From NCBI GenBank assembly GCA_021780315.1, contig JAJXYY010000018.1:124001-188000 (forward strand): a DNA stretch of 64,000 nt. Reading direction: 5' to 3'. Below are positions 9,901 through 17,486 of the stretch, one piece after another (the stretch's first letter is position 1; every line of letters starts with the position of its first letter). The position numbers were made by a program, and so were the translations under genes. The DNA is from Acidobacteriota bacterium. Its GTDB lineage: Bacteria; Acidobacteriota; Terriglobia; Terriglobales; Acidobacteriaceae. The notes under the pieces are model-generated. The model worked only from the letters and a program-made list of their open reading frames with translations, was not told where the DNA came from and made no database searches.

Positions 9901-10580
9901 AGCGGAATCAGCTCCCCCCACTGGTCCCGCACGGCCAGCATCTCCGCCAGCAGCCGCTCACACTCCGCCAGGTTCCCATCCCGATGCAGCAGCACTGTCC
10001 GCAACGCATCGCTCAAAGTCGCATCGCTTCCGCCCAGCAGCAACACCGTCCGCCGTGCCGCCGCGCCATACAGCCGTCTCGCATCCAACACCGGAGTCTG
10101 CTGCCCACCACCACCCGCCAGCACCGGCAGCGAACTCGCAACCAGCACACACACACCGTCGATCGTCCGCAGATGCATCCGTTGCGGATCATCCAGCAGC
10201 CCCCACCCCAGCAGCCGGTCCCGCTCCAGCACCGCCTCCGCCAGCCGCCGCGTCTCCCGTGCAAATTCATCGCCAGTCTTCAACGCCGTCTGCCGCGACG
10301 CGCCCTCCAACTGCTCCAGCAAACGGTCCCGAATCTCCGCCGTCGCCTTCACCGTAAACGTGATCGCCAGCACCTCCTGCGGGTCCGTCACGCTCTCGTC
10401 GCCCAGCAGCTTCAGATAACGCTGAATCAGCAAACCCGTCTTGCCCGACCCCGCCGGAGCCTCCACAATCCACGACTGCTGCGTACCCAGTGCCTGTTCG
10501 CGCGCCTCCCAGTCCGGCGGCCTGCCCTCGCCATCCAGCACCGCCCCACCGCCGCCACCCAACACAAACAGATCAGCCAC
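6942..10580 (-). CDS. AddA/RecB-like helicase-nuclease (UvrD-type helicase plus PD-(D/E)XK nuclease)
   Basis: Large subunit of a predicted AddAB-type double-strand-break-processing enzyme. The 1212-residue protein has a superfamily 1 Walker A (APAGSGKT, K47), a UvrD-type motif II region (LLVDEMQDTS), motif III (LVGDPKQSIYLFR), later helicase motifs (ELLTIHKAKGLEWDVV, RKRLFYVLCTRA) and a C-terminal RecB-like nuclease with WIVDYKTT and a QLEGYARAL helix. It lies 3' of an AddB-like gene and overlaps it by 8 bases, so the two subunits are co-translated. Family knowledge supports end resection before RecA loading; Chi recognition cannot be judged from sequence. Confidence 0.88.
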   Translation of the reverse strand: MADLFVLGGGGGAVLDGEGRPPDWEAREQALGTQQSWIVEAPAGSGKTGLLIQRYLKLLGDESVTDPQEVLAITFTVKATAEIRDRLLEQLEGASRQTALKTGDEFARETRRLAEAVLERDRLLGWGLLDDPQRMHLRTIDGVCVLVASSLPVLAGGGGQQTPVLDARRLYGAAARRTVLLLGGSDATLSDALRTVLLHRDGNLAECERLLAEMLAVRDQWGELIPLQPGELDETYLEETVLPQLKRALELAVLAGLRPLAEGMPKPFVREAMAMAASLAGLEPYMAEVNPLAACADGRMPGDEAEDAQARWRGLIHLLVTPSSGTWRKSFAKNTIKFESTSAQKKQMAALVDQVRDRNDLLGLIERVLKLPPAAYPMEQWEVAKALFRMLSRALVELQLVFAERGECDLVEVGLRARTALRNDQGPADLESALGTKLRHLLVDEMQDTSTSQYELIERLTQSWDGQSQTVFLVGDPKQSIYLFRQARVERFLRTMREERLGEMRVKSLRLTANFRSQGGLVEEFNTAFSLLFPKVSEMADVDEIPYAPAEAVRERVRGGEAAPNGVMWHIHPLSSTGAGGGSAMSRKEQRREEAETVRQIVQDWRARALPTQRKERNEPWRIAVLVRGRSHLREIVAALQRDDGEGAVPFRAVEIDALGDRPEVLDLTSLTRALLHGADRTAWLAVLRAPWCGLTLEDLHQLAGGDDTEFVERAIERLIEERGHLLSDDGCTRLMRVWPVLQAARAKRARLTTAQLVERTWRSLGGDAYLSTAERGNAERYFELLDEIEAEGEEIDAGLLQQRLGKLYAEAETSPEAVELLTIHKAKGLEWDVVLVPGLERKAPSGEKQLLTWNEIDQEDKTAAAVVLAPIAGKGEASQALNDWLRSVQSVREAAERKRLFYVLCTRAREELHLFAAPKQKDDGSIVVEPNSLLKAAWPAAERHLPERGPVLLTPMPEESGVVALAAEAGVELRTGVRLQRLPAGFDAKARLVGEGLGAERRWSGDEDGLGERASFVRPEGSFAARSFGNAVHGFLELAAKRMSQGAQAEELLAEMDGWEPRMHAVLRGDGLPPGLVERQAGRVRVAVERTLRDAVGRWMLEAHAEGATEFALTTWRERRSSVRVDRLFRAGFEPLADGTDCLWIVDYKTTTPGGDAVEEFLQAQRAKYGPQLEGYARALASRGAEIRVGLYYPLLAEMVWWKPTTMSAAD

Positions 10581-13284
10581 CCTCCACCTCGCTCAAGCTC
10601 TCGCCCTTCGTCTCGTCATCGTCCAGAGCCGCGCCATTCACCCGGCACAACCCCCGCTGTCCGCAAAACTCACACGTCTGCGGATACTGCTTCGGCCGTA
10701 CCCGCACATCGCCACCCGCAAACTCTTCCGCCAGACGGGTCAGCACCCGCCGCCAATCCTCCACCTGCAACTCCAGATTCTCCGGTGCATTGCGGCCAAT
10801 CTTGATCCCCACATCCTTGCTCACCGCCAGCCCGTGCAAGCCCCGATCTTTCCCCGCACGCACCTGTGCAAACGCCACCCCCGCCAGCTTCTCCGTCTCC
10901 GACAAAATCGCATACAGCGGCAGTTGCGGTGCATCCGGACGCTCCGACATCCACTCCGATGCCGCCGCATGTCCCGTCTTGTAGTCCAGAATCACATCCC
11001 CCAGCTCGGTTGAATCCACCCGGTCCACCCGCACCTTCAGCCGTAGCGGACCCAATCGCACATCCTCCAGCGTATGCTCGCGCAGCCGAACATCAAACTC
11101 CAGCCGCTCCAACTCCAAATCCAGCCACGGCTCCAACAGCCGATGCAGCCGCGCCCGCTGCATCTCCACATACGCCGCGTCCCACGCATTGACGCCACGC
11201 CCCCGCACATCCTGCAGCGCCCCGTCGATCGACCACGCCAGAACCTTCGTCCGTTCTGCCATGCTCATCGCCCTCAGCGCCGCCTGCGTCTCGACCTCGC
11301 TCCAGAAGATCTCCAGCGCCTTATGTACAACAATCCCGCGCTCCGACGGGTCCATCCCCAGCTCCGTCTCCCGCAGCTCCGAGGCCCACAGCCGTTGCTC
11401 CGCAAATGCGCGAAACCCGCACGCCGCCTGTAGCTCCAATATCTTCGCTCCCCCGCGGCTCACTGCGTCCGGAAGCTGCGGCAGCCCAGGCCACTCCTCC
11501 ATCTCGTCCACCGCCACCATGCCCCGCTCCGCCTCTGGCTCCACCAGCGATGCCGCGCTCTGCACCGTCAGTTGCAACCCCTCCACGGCCGCCGCCGAGC
11601 GTTGCCGCCCATTCACCGTCACCGCTGCATAGCTGAACACCACTCTGCCTTCCTCGGTCGCCGCGCTCGTCGCAATCCGCCGCGCCAGCCGCGCCTGCTC
11701 CTCTCGGTCTCGAACTCCATCCGTACCCGGAATCCCCAACTCCTCCTGAACCTGCCACGGCAGCAGGGAACTGCCCATACGCGCTGCCGTCCAGCTCAAA
11801 TCGCCCGCCCGCAAAAACCACACCGCATCCCACACGCCTCCCGCACCCTCCAGTGGTCCCATCACCTGCACCGGAGCCTCCCGAGACTGCGCAGCAAATA
11901 TCGTCTGCCTCACAATCCGTTCCACCCCGGTCAGCGCTTCGAGATACCCCACCCGCACGCCTTCAAAGTCCAGTGTCGCCAGCTCATCCAGCGCACTCTC
12001 CCACTTCTCCCGCGTTTGGAACTCCACACTGTCCTCCCCCTCGCCCGCACCCCAATCCGCCGCCTCCAGCACCGCCCGCATCGACTCAGCCCACTCCCCA
12101 TAGGGCCTCGTCTCCTCAACCGCTATCCGCTGAGAACGCACTCGCTCCACAGCCTGCAATATCTCCGCCAGGTCCACCAGTCCAGCCCGTTGTTTCGAAG
12201 CCTTCACCGCATCCGTCAGTCCTGCCACCGTCATCTCCGGACGCAGCATCTTCACCCGCCGTAGTCCATACGCATCGAACTCCGCCCGCACCCCCGGCTC
12301 GGCCGCATTCCCGGCAAAATAAGGCGACGCCAGCAGGCCACTAATCCGTTCCACCGTCAGCGGTCCCGTCATCCAGCGCAGCACATCCAGCGCCACCCGC
12401 ACCATCGCCGTCGCCTCCAGTGCCACCCCCACCGAAAACTCATACACCCCCGCACTCTCTGCCGCCGCTATATCCTCCAGCTCCGGCGTCAGCACCTCGC
12501 GAAACACCCGGTCGATCCCGGACTTCTCCCCCGCCAGCCCCGGCACCATCACCGCCACTCGCGCCCCCGCATGTTCCGCCAGATACGCCCTAATCCACCG
12601 CGCACACACCCGCAACTCCTCGCGCTCGTCCTCTGCCTCCACCAGCAGCATCTCCTCCGCCGCCATCCCAACCGACACCTCGTCCGCCCGTCCACCCTGC
12701 TTCCGCCACTCCTCCAGCAGCCCTCGCTGCGCCGGGGTCCACCCATCGAAACCCACCAGCGCCAACTCCTGCTGCTCCGGCCTTATCTTGCCCTCTGCCA
12801 CCTTGCCCTGTAGCACCGCCTCCAACTGTCCCTGCGTCAGGTATCCCTCCGCCCGGCAGCGCCGCTCGAAACCCATTGCCCACCGCTGAAACGCCCGCGC
12901 ATCCGTACTCCCCGTCAACTCGCGTAGCCGCATCGCGCCGCCATACGCGCACAGCCTCGCCCACGACTCCGCTGCCATTCCCGCCAGCGCATCCGTCCGA
13001 AAACTCCGCAGCTCCGCATCGCTCGCCAGCACCCGCTGCCAAACCTGTTGTTCCTGCGTCCGGTTCAGCAGCAACTGCGTCGCATCCCCCTGCATCACCA
13101 ACCCGTGCCACAGCCCCGCCGTCCACCCATCCCACGCCAGCACCTTCGGCGGCTCCCAACTCTCCAGCCCCAACGCCCGCTGCCTCCGGTCGAACCCCTG
13201 CCGCAGCGTCCGTGCTGCCCGCTGGTTCGCCGTAATCACCGTTGCCCCGCGTTCCAGCGCCTTTGCAACCTCTTCCGGCAGCAT
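10573..13284 (-). CDS. AddB-like PD-(D/E)XK nuclease, probable DNA repair protein
   Basis: Partner subunit of the AddA-like protein. No Walker A lysine motif is visible at the N terminus (GATVITANQRAARTLRQGF), so the helicase domain is probably inactive, as in several AddB relatives. The C terminus has the nuclease motif VILDYKTG and an iron-sulfur staple made of a cysteine in AACGFRAF and the cluster CEFCGQRGLC. I favour ATG at 13284 because GGAG lies 5 bases upstream and MLPEEVAKALERG resembles family N termini; the frame stays open to 13362. The gene overlaps the downstream helicase gene by 8 bases. Confidence 0.85.
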   Translation of the reverse strand: MLPEEVAKALERGATVITANQRAARTLRQGFDRRQRALGLESWEPPKVLAWDGWTAGLWHGLVMQGDATQLLLNRTQEQQVWQRVLASDAELRSFRTDALAGMAAESWARLCAYGGAMRLRELTGSTDARAFQRWAMGFERRCRAEGYLTQGQLEAVLQGKVAEGKIRPEQQELALVGFDGWTPAQRGLLEEWRKQGGRADEVSVGMAAEEMLLVEAEDEREELRVCARWIRAYLAEHAGARVAVMVPGLAGEKSGIDRVFREVLTPELEDIAAAESAGVYEFSVGVALEATAMVRVALDVLRWMTGPLTVERISGLLASPYFAGNAAEPGVRAEFDAYGLRRVKMLRPEMTVAGLTDAVKASKQRAGLVDLAEILQAVERVRSQRIAVEETRPYGEWAESMRAVLEAADWGAGEGEDSVEFQTREKWESALDELATLDFEGVRVGYLEALTGVERIVRQTIFAAQSREAPVQVMGPLEGAGGVWDAVWFLRAGDLSWTAARMGSSLLPWQVQEELGIPGTDGVRDREEQARLARRIATSAATEEGRVVFSYAAVTVNGRQRSAAAVEGLQLTVQSAASLVEPEAERGMVAVDEMEEWPGLPQLPDAVSRGGAKILELQAACGFRAFAEQRLWASELRETELGMDPSERGIVVHKALEIFWSEVETQAALRAMSMAERTKVLAWSIDGALQDVRGRGVNAWDAAYVEMQRARLHRLLEPWLDLELERLEFDVRLREHTLEDVRLGPLRLKVRVDRVDSTELGDVILDYKTGHAAASEWMSERPDAPQLPLYAILSETEKLAGVAFAQVRAGKDRGLHGLAVSKDVGIKIGRNAPENLELQVEDWRRVLTRLAEEFAGGDVRVRPKQYPQTCEFCGQRGLCRVNGAALDDDETKGESLSEVEGG

Positions 13285-13392
13285 CCCCACTCCGTCCATA
13301 GCTTCGTTTATACGCCTGCACTCATCGGAAAAATCTTCACCTAAAACCGGCCCACCCTCCATCCCGCCGGAGACTCGCCGTCTACTCAGTCA

Positions 13393-14559
13393 TCACTCCT
13401 GTGCCAGCCCCACCGCACCACTCCGCTGCGTCCTCTTTGCCGCCACCGCCAGCCCCAGCAGCACCACCGCAGCCCCCAGCGGCAACCCCAGTGCCACCTG
13501 CAGCGAACCCGCCCGCGTCGATACCACTCCCATCAGCCACGGCAGCGCCGCCGCGCCCAACCCCGACACCGCCAGCACTACCCCCGCCTGCCGTGCCGTA
13601 GGACGCTCCGCCATCAGCAGCGCAAACGTCGCCGGAAAAAACGGTGCCAGGCTCAGTCCCAGCAGCACCGCACACCCCGCAATCCCCACCGCCGTATGCG
13701 CCACCGCCAACCCCGCGGTAAACACCGCCGCCAGCACCAGCGATATCCGCTGCACCGCCTGCTCCCCCACCCGCAGCATCACCACCGAAGATCCCGCCCG
13801 CCCCACCGTCAGCGCCATCCACAACAGCAGCGTCGTGTACTCGCTCACCACCAGCGTCTTGTCCCCATACCGCAGCGCATACGTCGTCAGCCACCCACTC
13901 AGGCACGTCTCCAATCCGCCATACAGCACCAGCAGTGCCGCAAAATACACATACGCCCGCCACCCCAGCCCCTGACCCTCACCCGTCGCGACGGGTATCT
14001 CCGTCAACAACTCCACCTCCGCTCCACCCCCGCGCAACTCCACCAGCAGCCACCCGCCGCCCACCCCAAACATCCCCGCAAACCCCACCAGCACCGTCCG
14101 CAGCGCAAACACCGGCAGTAGCCACGCCGCCAGCAGTGCGGATAGCATCGCCCCCAGGCTGAACGCAAAGTTCAACGCCGCCAGCGCCGATCCCCGGTGC
14201 CGCGTAAACCGCCGTCCAGCCAGAATATTCGTCGCTGTAATCAACTGCCCCAGCCCGTACCCACCCACAAACAGCGCCACCAGCCCCCACCCCATCCCCG
14301 GTGCGTACGCAAACCCGCCAAACCCCACCACCCCCGCCGCCATCCCCATCACCAGGCTCCGCCGCAGATTCCGCTGCACCGTCACCCCACCCAGAAACGC
14401 CCCACAAAACTTCGCCGTCATCAGCAATCCGCTCTGCGCGTCCTGCATCTGCCACTGCCGCGCCAGCAACGGCAGTATCGGCCCCAGCAGCGCCGTCCCC
14501 AGACCCGCCAATCCCAGCCCATACACCATCAACCCCGTAGAAGGCCCACTCCGCTTCAC
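13393..14559 (-). CDS. MFS transporter, substrate unknown
   Basis: A 12-segment major facilitator of about 388 residues. The first segment begins LMVYGLGLAGLGTALLGPIL; glycine-rich segments and a central cytoplasmic loop are visible, but no substrate signature. The start is GTG 14559 with GGAGG 6 bases upstream; the frame extends to 14850, but that part overlaps the divergent SCO1 gene and has no transporter character. It ends about 110 bases before the AddB-like gene on the same strand, so co-transcription is possible but no functional link is evident. Confidence 0.8.
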   Translation of the reverse strand: MKRSGPSTGLMVYGLGLAGLGTALLGPILPLLARQWQMQDAQSGLLMTAKFCGAFLGGVTVQRNLRRSLVMGMAAGVVGFGGFAYAPGMGWGLVALFVGGYGLGQLITATNILAGRRFTRHRGSALAALNFAFSLGAMLSALLAAWLLPVFALRTVLVGFAGMFGVGGGWLLVELRGGGAEVELLTEIPVATGEGQGLGWRAYVYFAALLVLYGGLETCLSGWLTTYALRYGDKTLVVSEYTTLLLWMALTVGRAGSSVVMLRVGEQAVQRISLVLAAVFTAGLAVAHTAVGIAGCAVLLGLSLAPFFPATFALLMAERPTARQAGVVLAVSGLGAAALPWLMGVVSTRAGSLQVALGLPLGAAVVLLGLAVAAKRTQRSGAVGLAQE

Positions 14560-14638
14560 CCTTCGCCTCCGCTCCGCCAACCCGCACCCCCACCAAACTT
14601 CCGCCAAACCATTATCATCATGGCAGGAGTTCCACATC

Positions 14639-15547
14639 GTGCCCCGCAAACTCTTATTTCTCCTCCCTGCCATCCTTCTCTCCATCGCCCTCCTGCCCAC
14701 AGGCTGCAAATCGACGCCCACCACCACCCCCGCTGCAAACCAGTATCCCCAGAAGACCTTCCCCGTCCGTGGCAAGGTCATCAGCACCGATGCCACCCAC
14801 GTCACCCTCCAGCACGATGCCGTCCCCGGTTTCATGGACGCCATGACCATGCCCTACAAGCTCAAGGACCCCAGCATCATCGGCGAACTCCACCCCGGCG
14901 ACCTCATCTCCGCCACCATCATCGTCCAGCAGGACGCCGCCGGCTTCCGCGATCCCGAACTCGATCACATCGTCGTCATCGGACAGGCCCGCCCCGACTA
15001 CAAACCCGCCGTCCAGTTCCACGTCCCCCAGCCCGGCGACGCCGTCCCCGACTTCCAACTCCTCAACCAGAGCGGCCGCACCATCCACCTCTCCCAGTTC
15101 AAAGGCAAAGCACTCCTCGTCACCTTCATCTACACCCGCTGCCCCATCGCCGACTTCTGCCCCCGCATGAGCCGCAACTTCGCCGAAGTCGACAAAGCCC
15201 TCGCCGCTGACCCCAAACTCTACGCCAACACCCACCTCCTCAGCATCAGCTTCGATCCCACCTACGACACCCCCAAGGTCCTCCGTAGCTACGGCGGTGC
15301 CTACACCGGCCAGTACACCCGCGAGACCTTCGCCCACTGGGACTTCGCCGCACCACCCCAGAAAGAACTCCCCGCCATCACCCAGTACTTCGACGTCGGC
15401 GTCACCCCCGGCGACAGCCAGACCCTCACCCACTCCCTCTCCACCATCCTCATCGGCAAAGACGGCAAAGTCGTCGCCTGGTTCCCCACCAACGACTGGA
15501 AGCCCGCCGACCTCGCCGCCCAGATGAAAGCCATCGCCAGCTCCTGA
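14639..15547 (+). CDS. CusF-like copper-binding domain fused to SCO1/SenC thioredoxin-fold protein
   Basis: Predicted envelope copper chaperone for cytochrome oxidase assembly. An N-terminal lipoprotein-type signal ends near LLPTGCKS. Residues about 40-115 resemble CusF (VRGKVISTDATHVTLQHDAV, then MDAMTMPYKLKD, with methionines and histidine that could bind copper). Residues about 130-300 are SCO1/SenC-like: C168 and C174 in TRCPIADFCPRM and H265 in LTHSLS would bind copper. The cysteines are separated by five residues instead of the usual three. The start is GTG 14639, divergent from the MFS gene. A role in copper delivery is inferred from the family. Confidence 0.85.
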   Translation: MPRKLLFLLPAILLSIALLPTGCKSTPTTTPAANQYPQKTFPVRGKVISTDATHVTLQHDAVPGFMDAMTMPYKLKDPSIIGELHPGDLISATIIVQQDAAGFRDPELDHIVVIGQARPDYKPAVQFHVPQPGDAVPDFQLLNQSGRTIHLSQFKGKALLVTFIYTRCPIADFCPRMSRNFAEVDKALAADPKLYANTHLLSISFDPTYDTPKVLRSYGGAYTGQYTRETFAHWDFAAPPQKELPAITQYFDVGVTPGDSQTLTHSLSTILIGKDGKVVAWFPTNDWKPADLAAQMKAIASS

Positions 15548-15584
15548 CCTTTACCCAGCATCCCGATCCACCCAGCCAAACCCC

Positions 15585-16964
15585 ATGACCCTATCCCTAC
15601 AGCAACGCACCGCCCTCGGCCGCAGCCGCCGCAAACTCCTCCGCCGCACCGACCACGCTGGCTGGAACCCTCGCCACCGCACCGCCGACCCCCTCAAGCT
15701 CCTCCACGCCTCCATGCGCGGCCGCGTCCCCTCCCTAGTCGATCTCAAGTACCAGCGCATGGCCCTCTCCCCCTTCGGCTTCTTCCGCGGAGCCGTCCCC
15801 GTCATGGCCTCCGATCTCGCCCTCACCCCCAACACCGGTATCCTCAACCAGCTCTGCGGAGACGCCCACGTCAGCAACCTCGGTGCCTTCGCCGGTCTCG
15901 ATGGCCGCGTCGTCTTCGACATCAACGACTTCGACGAGACCATCCCCGGACCCTTCGAGTGGGACGTCAAGCGCATGGCCACCAGCATCCTTCTAGCCGG
16001 GCGTGAGGCCGGAGCCAAAAACGCCCACTGCGACGAGGCCGCCGCCACCTTCCTCGAAAGCTACCGCCTCACCATCCACAAGCTCGCCCGCATGTCGGTC
16101 CTCGACATCGCCCGCTACCAGGTCCACCGCCTCCAGCAGGCCTCCCCCATCGCCAACATCTTCACCCTGGCCCAGCGAGCCACCCCCCTCCACAACCTCC
16201 TCGCCCTCACCGAAGCTATCCCCGCTCCTCACTCCGAAAAATCCTCTTCCGCCAAACCCCACCCCGTCCTCGCCCCGCAGCAACGCTTCTTCAAATCCAA
16301 TCCTCCCGTCCTCACCCGCGTCACCGGCCCCACCGCCCGCCTCGTCCTCGATGCCCTCACCCCCTACATCCAGAGCCTCCTGCCCGAACGCCGCCACTTC
16401 TTCACCCAGTACCGCCCCATCGACGTCGCCTTCAAGGTCGTCGGCACCGGCTCCGTCGGCCTCCGCGACTACTGCGTCTACCTCCAGGGCAACGGCCCCC
16501 ACGACCCTCTCTTCCTCCAGATCAAAGAGGAGACCCACTCCGCCTACGCCCCCTACCTCGCCTCGTCCAGCCGCAAACTCCATCAGGGCCGCCGCGTCGT
16601 CGAAGGCGAACGCGCCATGCAGCTACAGTCCGACCCCTTCCTCGGATGGACCACCATCCAGGGCCGCGACTACCTCGTCCGCCAACTCAACGACCACAAA
16701 GCCTCCGTCAACCTCGCCAACCTCAAGTCCTCCGCCCTCTTCGAATACGCCATCGTCTGCGGAGAAATGCTCGCCCGCGGACATGCCCGTTCCGGAGACC
16801 CCGCCGTCCTCGCCGGATACCTCGGCAACTCACCCCGCTTCGACCAGGCCGTCGCCACCTTCGCCAATCAGTACGCCGACCAGACCGAGAAAGACTGGCA
16901 CCAGCTCCTCCGTTCCAGCCGTGTCAAAAAATCCCTCGCCAAAGCCGCACCAAAGCCCGCCTGA
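15585..16964 (+). CDS. DUF2252 family protein
   Basis: A cytoplasmic protein of 459 residues that matches the DUF2252 family by its pattern: an N-terminal RMALSPFGFFRGA, the acidic-histidine block CGDAHVSNLGAF, DINDFDETIPGPFEWDVKRM, and VGTGSVGLRDYCVYL. The HVSNLG and DFDE motifs recall the catalytic and metal-binding loops of aminoglycoside-phosphotransferase-like kinases, so a phosphotransferase-like fold is plausible, but no substrate is known. It starts 37 bases after the SCO1 gene on the same strand. I do not assign a function. Confidence 0.85.
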   Translation: MTLSLQQRTALGRSRRKLLRRTDHAGWNPRHRTADPLKLLHASMRGRVPSLVDLKYQRMALSPFGFFRGAVPVMASDLALTPNTGILNQLCGDAHVSNLGAFAGLDGRVVFDINDFDETIPGPFEWDVKRMATSILLAGREAGAKNAHCDEAAATFLESYRLTIHKLARMSVLDIARYQVHRLQQASPIANIFTLAQRATPLHNLLALTEAIPAPHSEKSSSAKPHPVLAPQQRFFKSNPPVLTRVTGPTARLVLDALTPYIQSLLPERRHFFTQYRPIDVAFKVVGTGSVGLRDYCVYLQGNGPHDPLFLQIKEETHSAYAPYLASSSRKLHQGRRVVEGERAMQLQSDPFLGWTTIQGRDYLVRQLNDHKASVNLANLKSSALFEYAIVCGEMLARGHARSGDPAVLAGYLGNSPRFDQAVATFANQYADQTEKDWHQLLRSSRVKKSLAKAAPKPA

Positions 16965-17029
16965 GCCGCCAGCCCCACCACCCAACCTGTTCTAATAAAC
17001 CTCAACAGCGCACCAGAAAGGCATCACCC

Positions 17030-17404
17030 ATGGCTAAACTCACCATCGTCTTCGGCTTCCTGCTGCTCCTCCTCAGCGCCTTCGCCTTCGCCACCCTCGG
17101 ACACCACCCCCACACCCTTATCCCCGCGCTCTTCGGCCTCCTCCTCATCGTCTTCGGCGCCCTCGCCAACACCCCCGACGCCAAACGCCGCATGCTCTTC
17201 ATGCACATCGCCGTCACCGTCGGACTCCTCGGCTTCCTCGGCACCATCCCCGGCATCATCGGCACCATCCGCATGGCCACCGGACACCTCGTCGCCCGTC
17301 CCGACGCCGCCAGAATCCAGACCATCATGGGCACCCTCTGCCTCATCTATGTCCTGCTCTGCGTCCGCTCCTTCATCGCCGCCCGCCGCGCCCGCCTCAT
17401 CTAA
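17030..17404 (+). CDS. Small four-helix membrane protein of unknown function
   Basis: A 124-residue protein made almost entirely of hydrophobic helices (about residues 4-22, 28-46, 56-76 and 98-116) with a basic C terminus, RSFIAARRARLI. ATG 17030 follows AGAAAGG at about 17014-17020. Codon use matches the neighbours, which supports a real gene. It lies alone between the DUF2252 gene and an ABC exporter. I do not recognise a named family. Confidence 0.7.
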   Translation: MAKLTIVFGFLLLLLSAFAFATLGHHPHTLIPALFGLLLIVFGALANTPDAKRRMLFMHIAVTVGLLGFLGTIPGIIGTIRMATGHLVARPDAARIQTIMGTLCLIYVLLCVRSFIAARRARLI

Positions 17405-17413
17405 TCCCAATCC

Positions 17414-17440
17414 GGGCCGCTGAGCCCCCAGCAGCGGCCC
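17414..17440 (+). terminator. GC-rich hairpin after the small membrane protein gene
   Basis: A 9-bp inverted repeat, GGGCCGCTG at 17414-17422 and CAGCGGCCC at 17432-17440, encloses a 9-base loop. It begins 10 bases after the stop codon. There is no T tract, so termination is only probable. Confidence 0.45.
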
Positions 17441-17486
17441 TCCCATCGCCCAGTCCATCCTCGCCGGGGCGTACACTTGAGTTAAT

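Noticed and set aside
14560-14850. N-terminal extension of the MFS transporter
   Set aside because: It overlaps the divergent SCO1 gene and has no transporter features, whereas GTG 14559 has an excellent ribosome site.
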